A stretch of 49,076 nucleotides of DNA, from contig JAUXAP010000005.1 in the NCBI GenBank assembly GCA_030619865.1, positions 1-49,076 of the forward strand. Reading direction: 5' to 3'. Below the pieces are notes generated by a model. It was given only the letters and a program-made list of their open reading frames with translations, was not told where the DNA came from and made no database searches. This document shows, piece after piece, positions 10,057 through 21,401 of the stretch (position 1 is the stretch's first letter; every line of letters starts with the position of its first letter). The position numbers were made by a program, and so were the translations under genes. This DNA comes from Dehalococcoidia bacterium (GTDB taxonomy: Bacteria; Chloroflexota; Dehalococcoidia; Dehalococcoidales; JAUXAP01).

Positions 10057-10905
10057 ATGGAGAATACAGTTGACGGGCGTGATACTATAGCTCTTTATTC
10101 ACTTCTGGAGAAGGTATATCAAGACAGCGGGCACGATTTCAGAGGATATAAACGTGGAACGGTGACCCGTCGTCTAGAAGGGAGACTTTACACCACAGGA
10201 GCAAGAACATACCTAGACTACATGAAGTTTCTTGATGACCATCCCGAAGAGTATCAAAGGCTTGTCAATGCTCTTACCATAAAGATAAGTAGTTTCTTCA
10301 GGAGCCCATACGCCTTTCAGCAGGTAGCCAGTTTGGTGTTACCTGAGCTGGTGTCGCACAAAAAGGAGCGGGGAGAGCGAAGCTTAGGGTTTTGGAGCTC
10401 TGCCTGCGCCCGGGGAGAAGAGCCATACTCTATAGCCATACTGCTTGCCGAATTCCTAGGACACGAACTGAAGGACTTTGATGTATTAATCTATGCTACT
10501 GATGTTAGTCGGCAGGTTCTGAAAGAGGCGCAGGCAGGGATATACTCTCCACAGGATGTAGAAGGTCTGCCTTCAGCCATCCTGGAAAACTATTTTGCCC
10601 ACCGTGACCAATCATATGTAGTGAGAACTGACATCAGGCAAATGGTCAGCTTTTCTTATCTTGATTTGGTTTCAACTACAAAGCCGCCTTTTATGGGTGT
10701 TGATTGCATATTTTGCTGCAATGTCCTGATATATTTGCAAAGGCAGCTCCAGGAGAAGGTGCTGGGCATGCTGTATGATTCACTGGCTACCCCTGGCTAC
10801 CTGATTCTAGGCGAAGTGGAGACACCAACCAGTAGTCTGAATGAGAAATTGGAGTGCCTTGATACCAAGGCGAAGATATATAAGAAGGATAGAACGGGAG
10901 GATGA
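10057..10905 (+). CDS. cheR: CheR-type chemotaxis protein methyltransferase
   Basis: A 282-residue protein with the CheR N-terminal helical domain (to about residue 80) and a SAM-binding domain. Visible motifs are TRRLEGRL, KISSFFRSPYAF, the SAM loop FWSSACARGEEPYSIAI (usually SxGCATGEE), IYATDVSRQVLKEAQAGIY, and the catalytic-domain FCCNVLIYL. CheR methylates glutamates on chemoreceptors using SAM. No receptor, CheA, CheW or flagellar gene is in the window, so it may serve a non-motility signalling system, as CheR-PAS kinase clusters often do. SD AGGA is 7 bases before ATG. It is the first gene of a five-gene signalling run. Confidence 0.9.
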   Translation: MENTVDGRDTIALYSLLEKVYQDSGHDFRGYKRGTVTRRLEGRLYTTGARTYLDYMKFLDDHPEEYQRLVNALTIKISSFFRSPYAFQQVASLVLPELVSHKKERGERSLGFWSSACARGEEPYSIAILLAEFLGHELKDFDVLIYATDVSRQVLKEAQAGIYSPQDVEGLPSAILENYFAHRDQSYVVRTDIRQMVSFSYLDLVSTTKPPFMGVDCIFCCNVLIYLQRQLQEKVLGMLYDSLATPGYLILGEVETPTSSLNEKLECLDTKAKIYKKDRTGG

Positions 10906-10907
10906 AA

Positions 10908-11291
10908 ATGGAAGAAAAAGACAGAGAAATCATTATAGACGCAGGTAGATTGTATCTTGGTGAGGATAATATCCTATACACTACAGTAGTTGGAGAAGTT
11001 GATGAGAACACGGCAATTGCAATCCGTGAAGCTCACCTTAAATTTGTGGATATGGTTGAAGGAAAAGTTGATTTGTTAATAGATGCAAACAAAGCAGGAC
11101 AACCTTCATCAAGAGCTCGGAAGATAATTCAAGAAGGTGTTTTAAAATATGAAAAAACAGGGAAGGTTGCCCTTTTCGGAGCAAATCCAGTAGTAAGAGT
11201 GATTGCATCCTTTGTTATGGGGGTTACCAGAAAAAAAGATATGCGTTTTTTCAAGACAAAGGAAGAGGCTCTTACCTGGCTTAAGAAGTGA
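10908..11291 (+). CDS. SpoIIAA/STAS-like regulatory protein
   Basis: About 127 residues. Two ATGs are possible. The one at 10902 overlaps the cheR stop but abuts the SD GGGAGG; the one at 10908 has a 6-base spacing and is preferred. The fold pattern (alternating strands and helices, LLIDANKAGQPSSRARKIIQEG, VALFGANPVVRVIASFVMG, and a C-terminal FFKTKEEALTWL) is that of SpoIIAA-like/STAS-like small proteins. Family members bind lipids or serve as anti-sigma antagonists or phospho-relay modules. Partner unknown. It is co-transcribed with cheR and the PAS kinase, suggesting a sensory input or switch role. Confidence 0.65.
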   Translation: MEEKDREIIIDAGRLYLGEDNILYTTVVGEVDENTAIAIREAHLKFVDMVEGKVDLLIDANKAGQPSSRARKIIQEGVLKYEKTGKVALFGANPVVRVIASFVMGVTRKKDMRFFKTKEEALTWLKK

Positions 11292-11318
11292 GACATGCAT
11301 ACCCTGAGGAGGCAAATG

Positions 11319-13520
11319 ATGGATAAGACAGCAGAAAAAGAGCGTATAGATGAGATGATTGAGGCTATTATAAAAGTGGCAAGGGGCGATTACTCTGCTC
11401 AGGTTGAACTTTCGGGTAAAAATGACGAGTTTGATTCACTGGCTATGGGCTTGAATATGATGGTTGACGACATCAGAGCAAGTGCGGAGGCGCTAAAAGA
11501 ATCTGAAGAAAAGTTCCGAACTTTTATGGAAACTGCAAGTGATTTAATGCATATTGCCGATAAAGATGGAAATATTACTTATGTGAACGAATCAATGGCT
11601 AGGACTTTAGGATACTCTAAAGAAGAGATGGTTGGAAAGCATGTTACCCAGTTTTTAAGTAAAGAAATTGTGGAAAAAGATTTCAAACCAAAGTGGGAGG
11701 AATTAATTGCCAAAGGGGACATTGCTCTTGAAGCTACTTGGGTAGCAAAAGATGGAAAGGAAATTTACGGTGAACAAAAGGTTGTTGCTATATATGATAG
11801 TGATGGCAAGTATTTAGGAAGCAGAGCAGTATTTCGTGACCTCACTGAGCGCAAGCGGATGGAGACTGAATTACGAAGCTCAGAGGAGCGGCTAAGGATT
11901 TTATTTGAATTTGCCCCAGATGCTTATTATTTAAGTGACTTAAAAGGTAACTTTGTCGATGGCAATAGGGCTGCAGAGGAAATAACCGGTTACAAGAGGG
12001 AAAAATTAATTGGGAAGAGCTTTTTAAAACTGCACTTGCTACAACCAAAACAAATCCCAAAAGCGGCTGCGCTTTTAGCCAAAAATGCTCTGGGGCGAGC
12101 CACTGGCCCGGATGAATTTATTCTAAATCGGAAAGACGGCAGCCAGTTTTTAGTGGAAATAAGGACATTCCCGGTAAAGATTCAAGGTAGAACTTTGGTG
12201 TTGGGCATTGCCCGCGACATCACCGAGCGTAAGCGGGCAGAGGAGGCGCTGCGGGAGTCCGAACAGAAATTCAGGAGCCTTGCCGAACAGTCCCCAAACA
12301 TGATTTACATTAATAACAAGGGCAGAGTAGTGTATGCCAATAAGAAATGCGAAGAGATTATGGGATACAAAAGGGAAGAGTTTTACTCCCCTGATTTTAA
12401 CTTCCTTGCCTTGATCGCCCCAGAATATGTGGATTTAGTAAAGGCAAGTCTCAGCAAGCACATGAGGGGTGAAGAGGTCGCTCCATACGAATGCGCACTT
12501 ATCACCAAAGAAGGTAAAAGAATCGAGGTAATAGAAACGACAACGTTGATAACATATGAAGGAGACAGCGTCATCCTTGGAGTAATAACCGACATCACCG
12601 AGCGCAAGCGGGCAGAGCAGGAACTTCAAGAAAAGAATGAGCAACTGGATGCCCAGAATGAGGAGCTTCAGTCGCAAGCTGAGGAACTGATGGCACAACA
12701 GCAGGAACTTCAGGAAAAGAATGAGCAATTAGATACCCAGAATGAGGAGCTCCAGGTGCAGGGTGAGGAACTGATGGCACAACAGCAGGAACTTATGGAT
12801 AAGACCAGGGAGGTGGAAGAGGCAAACCGGTTAAAGTCTGAATTTCTGGCTAACATGTCTCACGAGTTGCGCACCCCGCTCAATGTTGTCATCGGTTTTT
12901 CTGAGTTGATGGCAGATGAGGTGCCTGGAAAGATTAATAACGAGCAGAGGCAGTGGCTTAATGACATCCTGAACAGTGGCCGGCACCTGCTGAACCTGAT
13001 TAACGAAGTTCTTGACCTGTCTAAGATAGAATCGGGCAGGATGAAGTTCAGGCTGACAGATATTGCCCTGGCCGGTGTCATACAATCGTTAACCAGAACT
13101 ATGGTACCCGTACTCACACCCAGAAAGCAAAGCCTTGATATTGAGGTGGAAAAGGGGCTTCCCCTAGTTCATGCTAATAAAGCCAAAGTAAGACAGGTGC
13201 TCCTTAATCTAGTGGACAATGCGTCTAAGTTTACCCCGGAGGGAGGCAAGCTGAAGATTGAGGCAGTGAGGGCAGGTGATTGGTGTCAGGTTAGCGTGGT
13301 TGATAATGGTATTGGTATCGGGAAGGAGGACCAAAAAAGGATATTTGAACCTTTTCACCAGCTAGACAACCCGCTAGCCAAAGAAAAGAGCGGCACTGGG
13401 CTAGGACTGGCCCTTGTCAAACAAATCATAGAAAGGCACGGCGGGCGAATTTGGGTAGAGAGTGAGTATGGAAAGGGTAGCCGGTTTATCTTTACCCTCC
13501 CCTTGGCAACAGCCAGTTAG
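11319..13520 (+). CDS. Cytosolic multi-PAS sensor histidine kinase
   Basis: The start is set at ATG 11319, 6 bases behind SD TGAGGAGG, trimming 8 residues from the track ORF (733 residues). Order: a HAMP-like N-terminal helix pair ([21 protein letters not shown]), three PAS domains each ending in a DITERKR-like linker (about residues 60-180, 185-305 and 310-430), a Gln/Glu-rich coiled coil, a HisKA domain with SHELRTPLN (phospho-His near residue 515), and a HATPase domain with [23 protein letters not shown] and GTGLGLALV. No transmembrane helix is present, so it probably senses a cytosolic ligand, redox state or partner. It is followed by two receiver proteins. The N-terminal start is the main uncertainty. 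Confidence 0.93.
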   Translation: MDKTAEKERIDEMIEAIIKVARGDYSAQVELSGKNDEFDSLAMGLNMMVDDIRASAEALKESEEKFRTFMETASDLMHIADKDGNITYVNESMARTLGYSKEEMVGKHVTQFLSKEIVEKDFKPKWEELIAKGDIALEATWVAKDGKEIYGEQKVVAIYDSDGKYLGSRAVFRDLTERKRMETELRSSEERLRILFEFAPDAYYLSDLKGNFVDGNRAAEEITGYKREKLIGKSFLKLHLLQPKQIPKAAALLAKNALGRATGPDEFILNRKDGSQFLVEIRTFPVKIQGRTLVLGIARDITERKRAEEALRESEQKFRSLAEQSPNMIYINNKGRVVYANKKCEEIMGYKREEFYSPDFNFLALIAPEYVDLVKASLSKHMRGEEVAPYECALITKEGKRIEVIETTTLITYEGDSVILGVITDITERKRAEQELQEKNEQLDAQNEELQSQAEELMAQQQELQEKNEQLDTQNEELQVQGEELMAQQQELMDKTREVEEANRLKSEFLANMSHELRTPLNVVIGFSELMADEVPGKINNEQRQWLNDILNSGRHLLNLINEVLDLSKIESGRMKFRLTDIALAGVIQSLTRTMVPVLTPRKQSLDIEVEKGLPLVHANKAKVRQVLLNLVDNASKFTPEGGKLKIEAVRAGDWCQVSVVDNGIGIGKEDQKRIFEPFHQLDNPLAKEKSGTGLGLALVKQIIERHGGRIWVESEYGKGSRFIFTLPLATAS
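12618..12785 (+). repeat. 84-bp tandem duplication encoding coiled-coil heptads
   Basis: Two in-frame copies of an 84-bp unit (12618-12701 and 12702-12785) encoding [11 protein letters not shown]-(A/T)-QNEELQ... and ending EELMAQQ. The copies differ at few positions. The unit is 28 residues, four heptads exactly, so duplication lengthens the signalling helix between PAS3 and HisKA without changing helical phase. Confidence 0.9.
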
Positions 13521-13546
13521 CCATACCCAAGGAATAGAAACAGGTA

Positions 13547-13945
13547 ATGCAAGAAAAGATATTGATAGTAGAAGACAACCCTCAAAATATGAAGTTGATT
13601 GAAATGACCCTTAGAGGCAAGGGCTACACTTTGCTCAAAGCAGCTGACGGAGAAGAGGCGCTGGATATGGCTATGAGAGAGCAACCAGACCTCATCATAA
13701 TGGACATGCAGCTTCCCAAATTGAATGGGCTTGAGGTAACCAAGCGACTTAGGAAGACCTCGGCATTCAGCCACACCCCCATTATTGCCCTTACCGCCTA
13801 TGCTATGAAGGGAGACGAGGAGAAGTTTATTAACGGCGGGTGCGATGCCTATGTATCAAAGCCCATTAATACCCGTGAACTGCCCGGAATGATTGCTGAG
13901 ATGTTGCGACAACGGCAAAAAGGTAACCCTTTGGATAAATGGTGA
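13547..13945 (+). CDS. CheY/DivK-like single-domain response regulator
   Basis: A 132-residue receiver domain alone. Acidic pocket VEDN at residues 8-11, phospho-acceptor Asp53 in LIIMDMQLP, switch Thr in ALTAYAM, and conserved Lys in VSKPIN. There is no output domain. Sequence style (MQLPKLNGLEVTKRLRK, SKPINTRELP) is that of DivK-like receivers paired with PAS hybrid kinases. It begins 26 bases after the kinase stop and overlaps the following regulator gene by 7 bases, so translation is coupled. It probably takes phosphate from the upstream kinase. Confidence 0.92.
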   Translation: MQEKILIVEDNPQNMKLIEMTLRGKGYTLLKAADGEEALDMAMREQPDLIIMDMQLPKLNGLEVTKRLRKTSAFSHTPIIALTAYAMKGDEEKFINGGCDAYVSKPINTRELPGMIAEMLRQRQKGNPLDKW

Positions 13946-14652
13946 CGCCAGTGGGAAAGAAAGTTCTTGTAATTGATGATGACTCAGCCTTTGTGAGTCT
14001 GGTTGAGCAGGTTCTTACTCAAAAAGAATACGAGGTGCTCAAGGCCAGCAATGGACAGGAAGGGCTGCGGCTCTTGTTTAACCAGAGGCCGGATATAGTA
14101 CTTCTGGATATAGTCATGCCTGGGATGGATGGTTGGCAAACCTGTCAGCGTATCCGCGATATCTCCGATATGCCCATAATCATACTCACTGGTAAGCAGA
14201 GAGCTGAGGAAGATATAGTGCGTGGACTTGACTACGGAGCTGATGAGTACCTCCTTAAACCGGTGGGGAACAAGGAGCTGGTGGCGAGAGTACGGGCAGT
14301 ATTGCGACGCGCTGAGTTGGCCCCTTCGGTGGAGACGAAGAGGGAGGTTACCTATAGTGATGGCTTTCTCACGGTGAATGTTGCTGAGAGGAAGGTTATA
14401 GTGGGTGGAAAACGAGTGAAACTGACCCCGAGAGAGTTTCGCCTGTTTGCCCTCTTGGTAGAGAATGCTGGCCGTATTCTTACCCACAAGCAGGTCTTGG
14501 AAAAGGTGTGGGGCTGGGAATACACTGATGACCTTGATTATGTGCGCATCTATATTTCCCATTTACGTCAGAAGATAGAACCAGACTCTACCAAACCCAA
14601 ATATATTCTAACTGAACCCGGGGTCGGCTACTACTTCCAAAAGTCTGGTTGA
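13939..14652 (+). CDS. OmpR/PhoB-family response regulator
   Basis: 237 residues. Receiver domain with DDD at 13-15, Asp57 in VLLDIVMPGMDGW, ILTGK, and DYLLKPV-like DEYLLKPVG. A winged-helix DNA-binding domain follows from about residue 135, with LTPREFRLFALLVENAGRILTHKQVLEKVWGW and YVRIYISHLRQKIEPDSTKPKYILTEPGVGYYF. It would act as the transcriptional output of the kinase cluster. Its ATG overlaps the end of the preceding receiver gene. Targets cannot be named from sequence. The tandem hairpins before cheR are one testable binding region. Confidence 0.94.
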   Translation: MVTPVGKKVLVIDDDSAFVSLVEQVLTQKEYEVLKASNGQEGLRLLFNQRPDIVLLDIVMPGMDGWQTCQRIRDISDMPIIILTGKQRAEEDIVRGLDYGADEYLLKPVGNKELVARVRAVLRRAELAPSVETKREVTYSDGFLTVNVAERKVIVGGKRVKLTPREFRLFALLVENAGRILTHKQVLEKVWGWEYTDDLDYVRIYISHLRQKIEPDSTKPKYILTEPGVGYYFQKSG

Positions 14653-14668
14653 CAATTGGTCATTTCTG

Positions 14669-14743
14669 TGGAGCCAGCGAATGGATTCGAACCATCGACC
14701 TGCGGTTTACGAAACCGCTGCTCTCCCCCTGAGCTACGCTGGC
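14669..14743 (-). tRNA. tRNA-Thr (anticodon CGT), CCA encoded
   Basis: Minus strand GCCAGCG acceptor arm pairs with CGCTGGC. D-arm GCTCAGGGGGAGAGC, anticodon stem GCGGT/ACCGC with loop TTCGTAA (anticodon CGT, reading ACG), and T-arm GGTTCGAATCC are all visible. The 3' end reads T then CCA, so CCA is encoded in DNA. A TATACT box lies shortly upstream on the minus strand. It is convergent with the regulator gene. Confidence 0.95.
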
Positions 14744-14796
14744 TTTACCAAAGTATAACACAAAATAGCGCTCTCCTTTAATATCTCGGTTGATAC

Positions 14797-14826
14797 TTGT
14801 CGCTGACGCTTAAATAGGCGTATAAT
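14797..14826 (+). promoter_or_regulatory. Predicted promoter for ribF-tyrS
   Basis: TTGTCG (14797-14802), 18-base spacer, TATAAT (14821-14826). A second TATAAT occurs at 14909-14914 without a good -35. The rest of the roughly 200-base gap between the tRNA and ribF shows nothing else. Confidence 0.45.
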
Positions 14827-14946
14827 AGTATTAAAGTGTTTCAACTATGAGATAACCACTGGGGTTCTATTAAATCTTCCCTTATTTATTGGTTCATTGG
14901 CTATCTAGTATAATATCCTATTAGTACTTGCTTGAGGAAAGGAGTT

Positions 14947-15879
14947 ATGCAGGTAGAGAAAGAGTTAGCTGAGTTATCACCTAGGAAAGATATGCTCCTA
15001 GCCATTGGGGTTTTCGATGGGGTTCACCTCGGTCACAAATTTCTGATTTCACAGCTAACAGAGCATGCCAAGCAGCAGAATTTGCTTAGTGGAGTGGTAA
15101 CCTTTGGCCAGCATCCTCAAGAAGTACTATCACCCCAGACTAAGCTGCCCTTCTTAACTAGCCTCGCAGAAAAAACCAATCTTCTCAAAAATGAAGGTGT
15201 TGAAGCTGTCATTACCTTGTCCTTCAGCCGTGAGTTAGCTCAGCTCAGCGCTCGCCAATTCGTCAGTCTGCTAAAGAAATACCTCAGAATGCGAGGCATG
15301 GTAATCGGACCTGACTTTGCTTTAGGCCGGGATAGAGAGGGCAACGCTAATAACCTCCGCACATTGGGGCAGGATATGGACTTCAGTGTAACCGTAATAC
15401 CCCCTATAATAGTAAACGGTGAAGTAGCAAGTAGCACTGCTATCAGGAATGCTCTAGCTGACGGGGATATGAAAAAGGCGCGTAATTTGGTAGGTCGTTC
15501 TTTTAGCCTTCAGGGACGTGTAACCACTGGTGTCGGCCGAGGCACAGAGTTAGGCTTCCCCACGGCTAATCTGGATGTAGACTTAGAGCAAGCCCTTCCT
15601 GCAGAAGGCGTTTATGCCACTTGGGCATATATTGGTGACAAAGCCTACCAATCAGTGACCAATATTGGCCAGCACCCTACTTTCGGTGGCGGCGGGCGCA
15701 CTGTAGAAGTTTATGTTTTTGACTACCATGGTGACCTATATGGGCGTGACCTAAAAATTGATATTATAGAGCGACTTCGTGATGAGATAAAATTTGATTC
15801 TACGGAGGCACTAAAGAAACAGATAACAGAGGATATAAAACAAGGTAGAACTGTGCTAAACTCGCAGAGTAGGGAATAA
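14947..15879 (+). CDS. ribF: Bifunctional riboflavin kinase/FMN adenylyltransferase
   Basis: Makes FMN and then FAD from riboflavin and ATP. The ATG at 14947 is preferred to the track's TTG at 14932, because GAGGAAAGGAG lies between them. N-terminal nucleotidyltransferase motifs: GVFDGVHLGHKFL, the GxDFALGRDREGN loop (here GPDFALGRDREGN) and SSTAIRNAL. The C-terminal riboflavin kinase domain has GRVTTGVGRGTELGFPTANL and the FDYHGDLYGRDL segment. About 310 residues, normal length. It is followed by tyrS with a very short gap. Confidence 0.95.
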   Translation: MQVEKELAELSPRKDMLLAIGVFDGVHLGHKFLISQLTEHAKQQNLLSGVVTFGQHPQEVLSPQTKLPFLTSLAEKTNLLKNEGVEAVITLSFSRELAQLSARQFVSLLKKYLRMRGMVIGPDFALGRDREGNANNLRTLGQDMDFSVTVIPPIIVNGEVASSTAIRNALADGDMKKARNLVGRSFSLQGRVTTGVGRGTELGFPTANLDVDLEQALPAEGVYATWAYIGDKAYQSVTNIGQHPTFGGGGRTVEVYVFDYHGDLYGRDLKIDIIERLRDEIKFDSTEALKKQITEDIKQGRTVLNSQSRE

Positions 15880-15902
15880 ATATGGATACAGGTGGAAAGT
15901 TT

Positions 15903-17183
15903 ATGACCAATCAGGATATGAGCCGTTTACTCAAGCGGGGGGTAGCTGAAATCATTATTGAAGAAGAGCTGATAAAGCTACTACGCTCAGGCAAAAAACT
16001 GCGCCTGAAAGAGGGCTTCGACCCCAGTTTCCCCGATATTCACCTCGGGCACATGGTAACGTTGAGAAAGCTACGCCAATTTCAGGAGCTGGGGCATCAA
16101 GTTGTCCTCATTGTTGGCGACTGGACGGCCCAGATTGGTGACCCCAGTGGTGTTTCTGTTACCCGACCTATGTTATCTGCGGAAGAGGTTAAGGCTAACG
16201 CCGAAACCTATATGAAGCAGTTCTTCAAGGTGGTTGATAAAAAGAAGACAGAGGTGAGATGGCAAAGTGAGTGGTTTGGTAAGTTTACCCTCGCTGATGT
16301 AATTCAGCTCACCAGTAAGTTTACTGTTGCCCAATTAATGGCGAGGGAAGACTTCAGTAGCAGGTATAGTGCTGGGCGACCTATAGCTGTGACTGAATTA
16401 CTCTACCCATTGCTTCAAGCCTATGACTCGGTAGCGATACAGGCTGATGTTGAGTTTGGCGGTACTGACCAGAAGTTCAATTTGCTGGTGGGTAGGGAGC
16501 TTCAATCTATGGTGGGGCAGCATCCCCAGCAGCTCTTTTTAGTTCCCCTTCTTATCGGCACCGATGGTAGTCAAAAGATGAGCAAAAGCCTGGGCAACTA
16601 TATTGGTGTTGCTGAGCCGCCCGATGAAATTTATGGCAAGGTAATGTCTATTCCTGATAGCCTTATCCTGCAATACTTTGAATTAGTGACTGATGTTCCT
16701 GATGAGGAAGTAGGGGAATTCAGACAAGCGCTCAAGGGTGAAACCATTAATCCTATGACGCTCAAGAAGCGGCTGGCCAGAGAGATTGTGGCCTCGCTTT
16801 ATAGTCAAAAGAAGGCTACTGAAGCTGAGGAGCACTTTACTAGGGTATTTCAAAAAAAGGAGTTGCCTGAGGAAATACGGCAAGTAAAGATGACTCCAGA
16901 ATTGCTAAAAAAAATAAAGGCTAGCACATTTAGAGAGAATGGAATGTTGGGTAGCATTAGAGAGGTCGGCAAGCCTGAGACTGAGGAATGGATTGTACCA
17001 GTTCCTCTGCTGTTATGTGAGATAGGCCTAGCTAAAAGTCGTAGTGATGCTAAGCGTCTTATAGCACAAGAGTCTGTTCACATAGATAAAAAGACAATTT
17101 ATGAGACAAAGGGTAATATCAAGATAGGCAGCGTCATCAAGGTAGGCAAACGGCGTTTTGTGAAACTGGTTAGTCCTGATTAA
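15903..17183 (+). CDS. tyrS: Tyrosyl-tRNA synthetase
   Basis: Class I synthetase charging tRNA-Tyr. The likely start is ATG 15903, behind GGTGGAAAG, rather than 15882. HIGH-type motif is DIHLGH; KMSKS is GSQKMSKSLGNYIG. The tyrosine-binding segments WTAQIGDPSG and QADVEFGGTDQKFNLLVGR are intact. A C-terminal S4-like RNA-binding domain (GLAKSRSDAKRLIAQESVHID) is present. About 426 residues. Only a short ACGCC-GCT-GGCGT hairpin without a T-tract follows. Confidence 0.96.
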   Translation: MTNQDMSRLLKRGVAEIIIEEELIKLLRSGKKLRLKEGFDPSFPDIHLGHMVTLRKLRQFQELGHQVVLIVGDWTAQIGDPSGVSVTRPMLSAEEVKANAETYMKQFFKVVDKKKTEVRWQSEWFGKFTLADVIQLTSKFTVAQLMAREDFSSRYSAGRPIAVTELLYPLLQAYDSVAIQADVEFGGTDQKFNLLVGRELQSMVGQHPQQLFLVPLLIGTDGSQKMSKSLGNYIGVAEPPDEIYGKVMSIPDSLILQYFELVTDVPDEEVGEFRQALKGETINPMTLKKRLAREIVASLYSQKKATEAEEHFTRVFQKKELPEEIRQVKMTPELLKKIKASTFRENGMLGSIREVGKPETEEWIVPVPLLLCEIGLAKSRSDAKRLIAQESVHIDKKTIYETKGNIKIGSVIKVGKRRFVKLVSPD

Positions 17184-17340
17184 AAGGTAGGTAAACGCCG
17201 CTGGCGTAAAATTAAGATGGTTCTCCCAACTATACCTGGCACTGATTGAGACTGATACGCGGGCATAGTTGACACTGGTGTGCTTCCCAACCGCGCCAGC
17301 TCTAGCTATCATAGCAACAAACTGATAAGGGGGCATGATT

Positions 17341-18132
17341 GTGAAATTTGATAATAAAGTGGCTATTGTCACCGGGGGTGGAGTAGGTATAGGTGAGGCT
17401 ATTTCCTTGGCTTTTGCTTCCGAAGGAGCGGCAGTAGTGGTAGCAGCCCGTACATTACCTAGGTTAAAGGCAGTAGTTGAGAAGATTAAGTCTGGAGGGG
17501 GAAAGGCAACAGCTATACAAACTGACGTTTCTGACGAGGGTCAAGTAAAAAGGATGGTGGCCCAGACTCTTAGTGAATATGGGCAGGTTGATATACTGGT
17601 CAATAATAGCGGCATTATGGGACCTACTGCTAGTGTGGTCGATATCAAATTAGAGGACTGGAATGAGGTACTGGCCATAAATCTTACTGGAGCCATGCTC
17701 TGCTCAAGAGAGGTGCTGAAGAGTATGGTCACTCGCCAAAGGGGTAATATTCTCAATATCTCCTCAAGGGCAGGTCAAAAGGGATTCCCGATGAGGAGTC
17801 CATATTGCGTCTCCAAATGGGGCATGATTGGGTTCACCCAGACTTTAGCTATGGAGGTGGGAAGGTATAATATTCGCGTCAACTGCATATCCCCTGGTCG
17901 TACCGAAGGAGAACGCATTGAAAATGTAAGGAAAGCCAGGGCTGAAGCTGCGGGCCTTACTTATGAGGAGATACTAAACAGAGAGAGAGCCACTACTACC
18001 TCTCCGCTGGGGAGAATAACAGTCACTACTGACGAGGTAGCTAATACTGCTGTATTTCTAGTCTCAGACGAATCTGGTGGTATCACCGGCGAAAACATTA
18101 GTGTCAGTGCCGGTACAGCGTTACAAACATAA
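17341..18132 (+). CDS. Short-chain dehydrogenase/reductase (SDR)
   Basis: Start reset to GTG 17341, 7 bases behind AAGGGGG, giving the usual SDR opening VKFDNKVAIVTGGG. The ATG two codons upstream has only a 1-base spacing. Cofactor motif TGGGVGIG, NNSG (classical NNAG with Ser), the catalytic triad Ser (NISSRAG) and YCVSK, and RVNCISPG are present. The AAR after the second strand (VVAARTLPR) suggests NADP(H). Substrate unknown. It stands alone and is convergent with the PanE-like gene. About 263 residues. Confidence 0.9.
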   Translation: MKFDNKVAIVTGGGVGIGEAISLAFASEGAAVVVAARTLPRLKAVVEKIKSGGGKATAIQTDVSDEGQVKRMVAQTLSEYGQVDILVNNSGIMGPTASVVDIKLEDWNEVLAINLTGAMLCSREVLKSMVTRQRGNILNISSRAGQKGFPMRSPYCVSKWGMIGFTQTLAMEVGRYNIRVNCISPGRTEGERIENVRKARAEAAGLTYEEILNRERATTTSPLGRITVTTDEVANTAVFLVSDESGGITGENISVSAGTALQT

Positions 18133-18190
18133 GCCATAAAATCTGACTCACAAGTTTCAGCGTGAGTTTAGGAGCATGGCTATGCAATGA

Positions 18191-19195
18191 TTAGTCCAGC
18201 CCGAGCAATCGGCACAGCTCGTCTGACGTATATTTACCTGGTAGTTCACGTTTGGCTGCCATCTCTTGCGAGATGCGCACCAGTGCTTCGTTGACTGGTG
18301 CCTGCCTCCCCAGTCGCTTGGCCAATCGCACAATCTCCCCATTGAAGAAATCAGTCTCGATAGTGCCCTGCTGGCGAGTCAGGCTCTGCCAGGCTGAGCC
18401 TTGTGCCTCAACATCCAGACTTTTACGCTGTTGAACTTGCGCAGCTCTCTCGGGCCACTGCTTTGTCAGTTCCTCTTGCGATATCCATTTGATACCCGCT
18501 TGGGCAAGAATCTCTCGTGCTTCCTGCCGTGTCGTCTTGATGATGTGATTACTCTCATCTACCTTCTCATTGATGATAGCACTGATGGCGTTACCCAGAT
18601 TGAGCACCAATTTACCCCACTTGTGGGACATTATGTCTGATGTGACCAGGACAAGGAATCCAGCGGCACGCAGGTTCGCTGCCATAGTCTCGACTAGGTC
18701 ATCCGTGCCCGTGGGATAACGCCCCATAACGAGCTGACCCGGTGGGTCGTAGCGAACTATTACTTCGCCATTGGTAAGAAACACAACGCCCACATGTACC
18801 GTGACTCCGTAGACCTTCGGAAAGTACTGAGTGGCGACCTCCTCGTTCGGTACCCCATTTTGGAAGCAAAAGATGGGCACTTCTTCCGTCACCGTGCGCA
18901 GAGCACGGAGCGCCTCATCCGTATTCTGGCTCTTTACGCAGAGGAAGGCCACATCATTCGGCTTAAAGTCGATCTGGTCAGGGGCGGTAACCGCCGGCAG
19001 TTGCAGGATATGGGTGCCGGTAGGTGTGATAAGCCGCAAGCCGTGTTCACGAATGGCATTCACGTGACCGGGCCGTCCGATCAAAATCACATCGTTACCT
19101 GTGCGTGCCAGATGTCCACCCACCACACCCCCAATTGCCCCTGCTCCGTAGATAATTATTCGCCTGCTGTGGTTACTCTCGGTCAATCCACTCAT
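18191..19195 (-). CDS. PanE/ApbA-family ketopantoate reductase-like protein
   Basis: A 334-residue 2-dehydropantoate 2-reductase family enzyme. N-terminal NADP-binding motif IIIYGAGAIGGVVGGHLA, then the CVKSQNTDEAL segment. The catalytic-domain SHKWGKLVLNLGNAISAI holds the conserved Lys and Asn, and ETDFFNGEIVRLAKRLGRQAPVNE is the family's C-terminal signature. SD AAAGGAG precedes the ATG by 8 bases. No other pantothenate genes are near, and many family members in this lineage act on other 2-oxo acids, so no gene symbol is given. It is divergent from ligA. Confidence 0.88.
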   Translation of the reverse strand: MSGLTESNHSRRIIIYGAGAIGGVVGGHLARTGNDVILIGRPGHVNAIREHGLRLITPTGTHILQLPAVTAPDQIDFKPNDVAFLCVKSQNTDEALRALRTVTEEVPIFCFQNGVPNEEVATQYFPKVYGVTVHVGVVFLTNGEVIVRYDPPGQLVMGRYPTGTDDLVETMAANLRAAGFLVLVTSDIMSHKWGKLVLNLGNAISAIINEKVDESNHIIKTTRQEAREILAQAGIKWISQEELTKQWPERAAQVQQRKSLDVEAQGSAWQSLTRQQGTIETDFFNGEIVRLAKRLGRQAPVNEALVRISQEMAAKRELPGKYTSDELCRLLGLD

Positions 19196-19329
19196 CGCCC
19201 TTTCTCCTTTGCTCTTAATCTTACCAGCAAGAAGTCTGCTGTTTCAATCTCCATAGTATCAATAGTCTCTAACCCTCATATTATACCCGTTTATCTTTTG
19301 CGTAGCTATAAACTCTGATATACTTATAG

Positions 19330-21399
<2,070 letters not shown>

Positions 21400-21401
21400 A
21401 T

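Noticed and set aside
12435-12780. Repetitive minus-strand ORFs
   Set aside because: Produced by the reverse frame of the 84-bp coiled-coil duplication.
12618-12785. CRISPR-like tandem repeat
   Set aside because: Units are contiguous, coding and in frame, without spacers; no CRISPR array was found anywhere in the window.
13984-14562. 192-residue minus-strand ORF
   Set aside because: Antisense shadow of the OmpR-type regulator; no SD and no recognisable motif.
17195-17207. Terminator after tyrS (ACGCC-GCT-GGCGT)
   Set aside because: 5-bp stem followed by AAAATT rather than a T-run.
18146-18167. Hairpin ACTCAC/GTGAGT between the SDR and PanE-like genes
   Set aside because: Position suits a terminator, but the stem is 6 bp with a 10-base loop and no T-tract.
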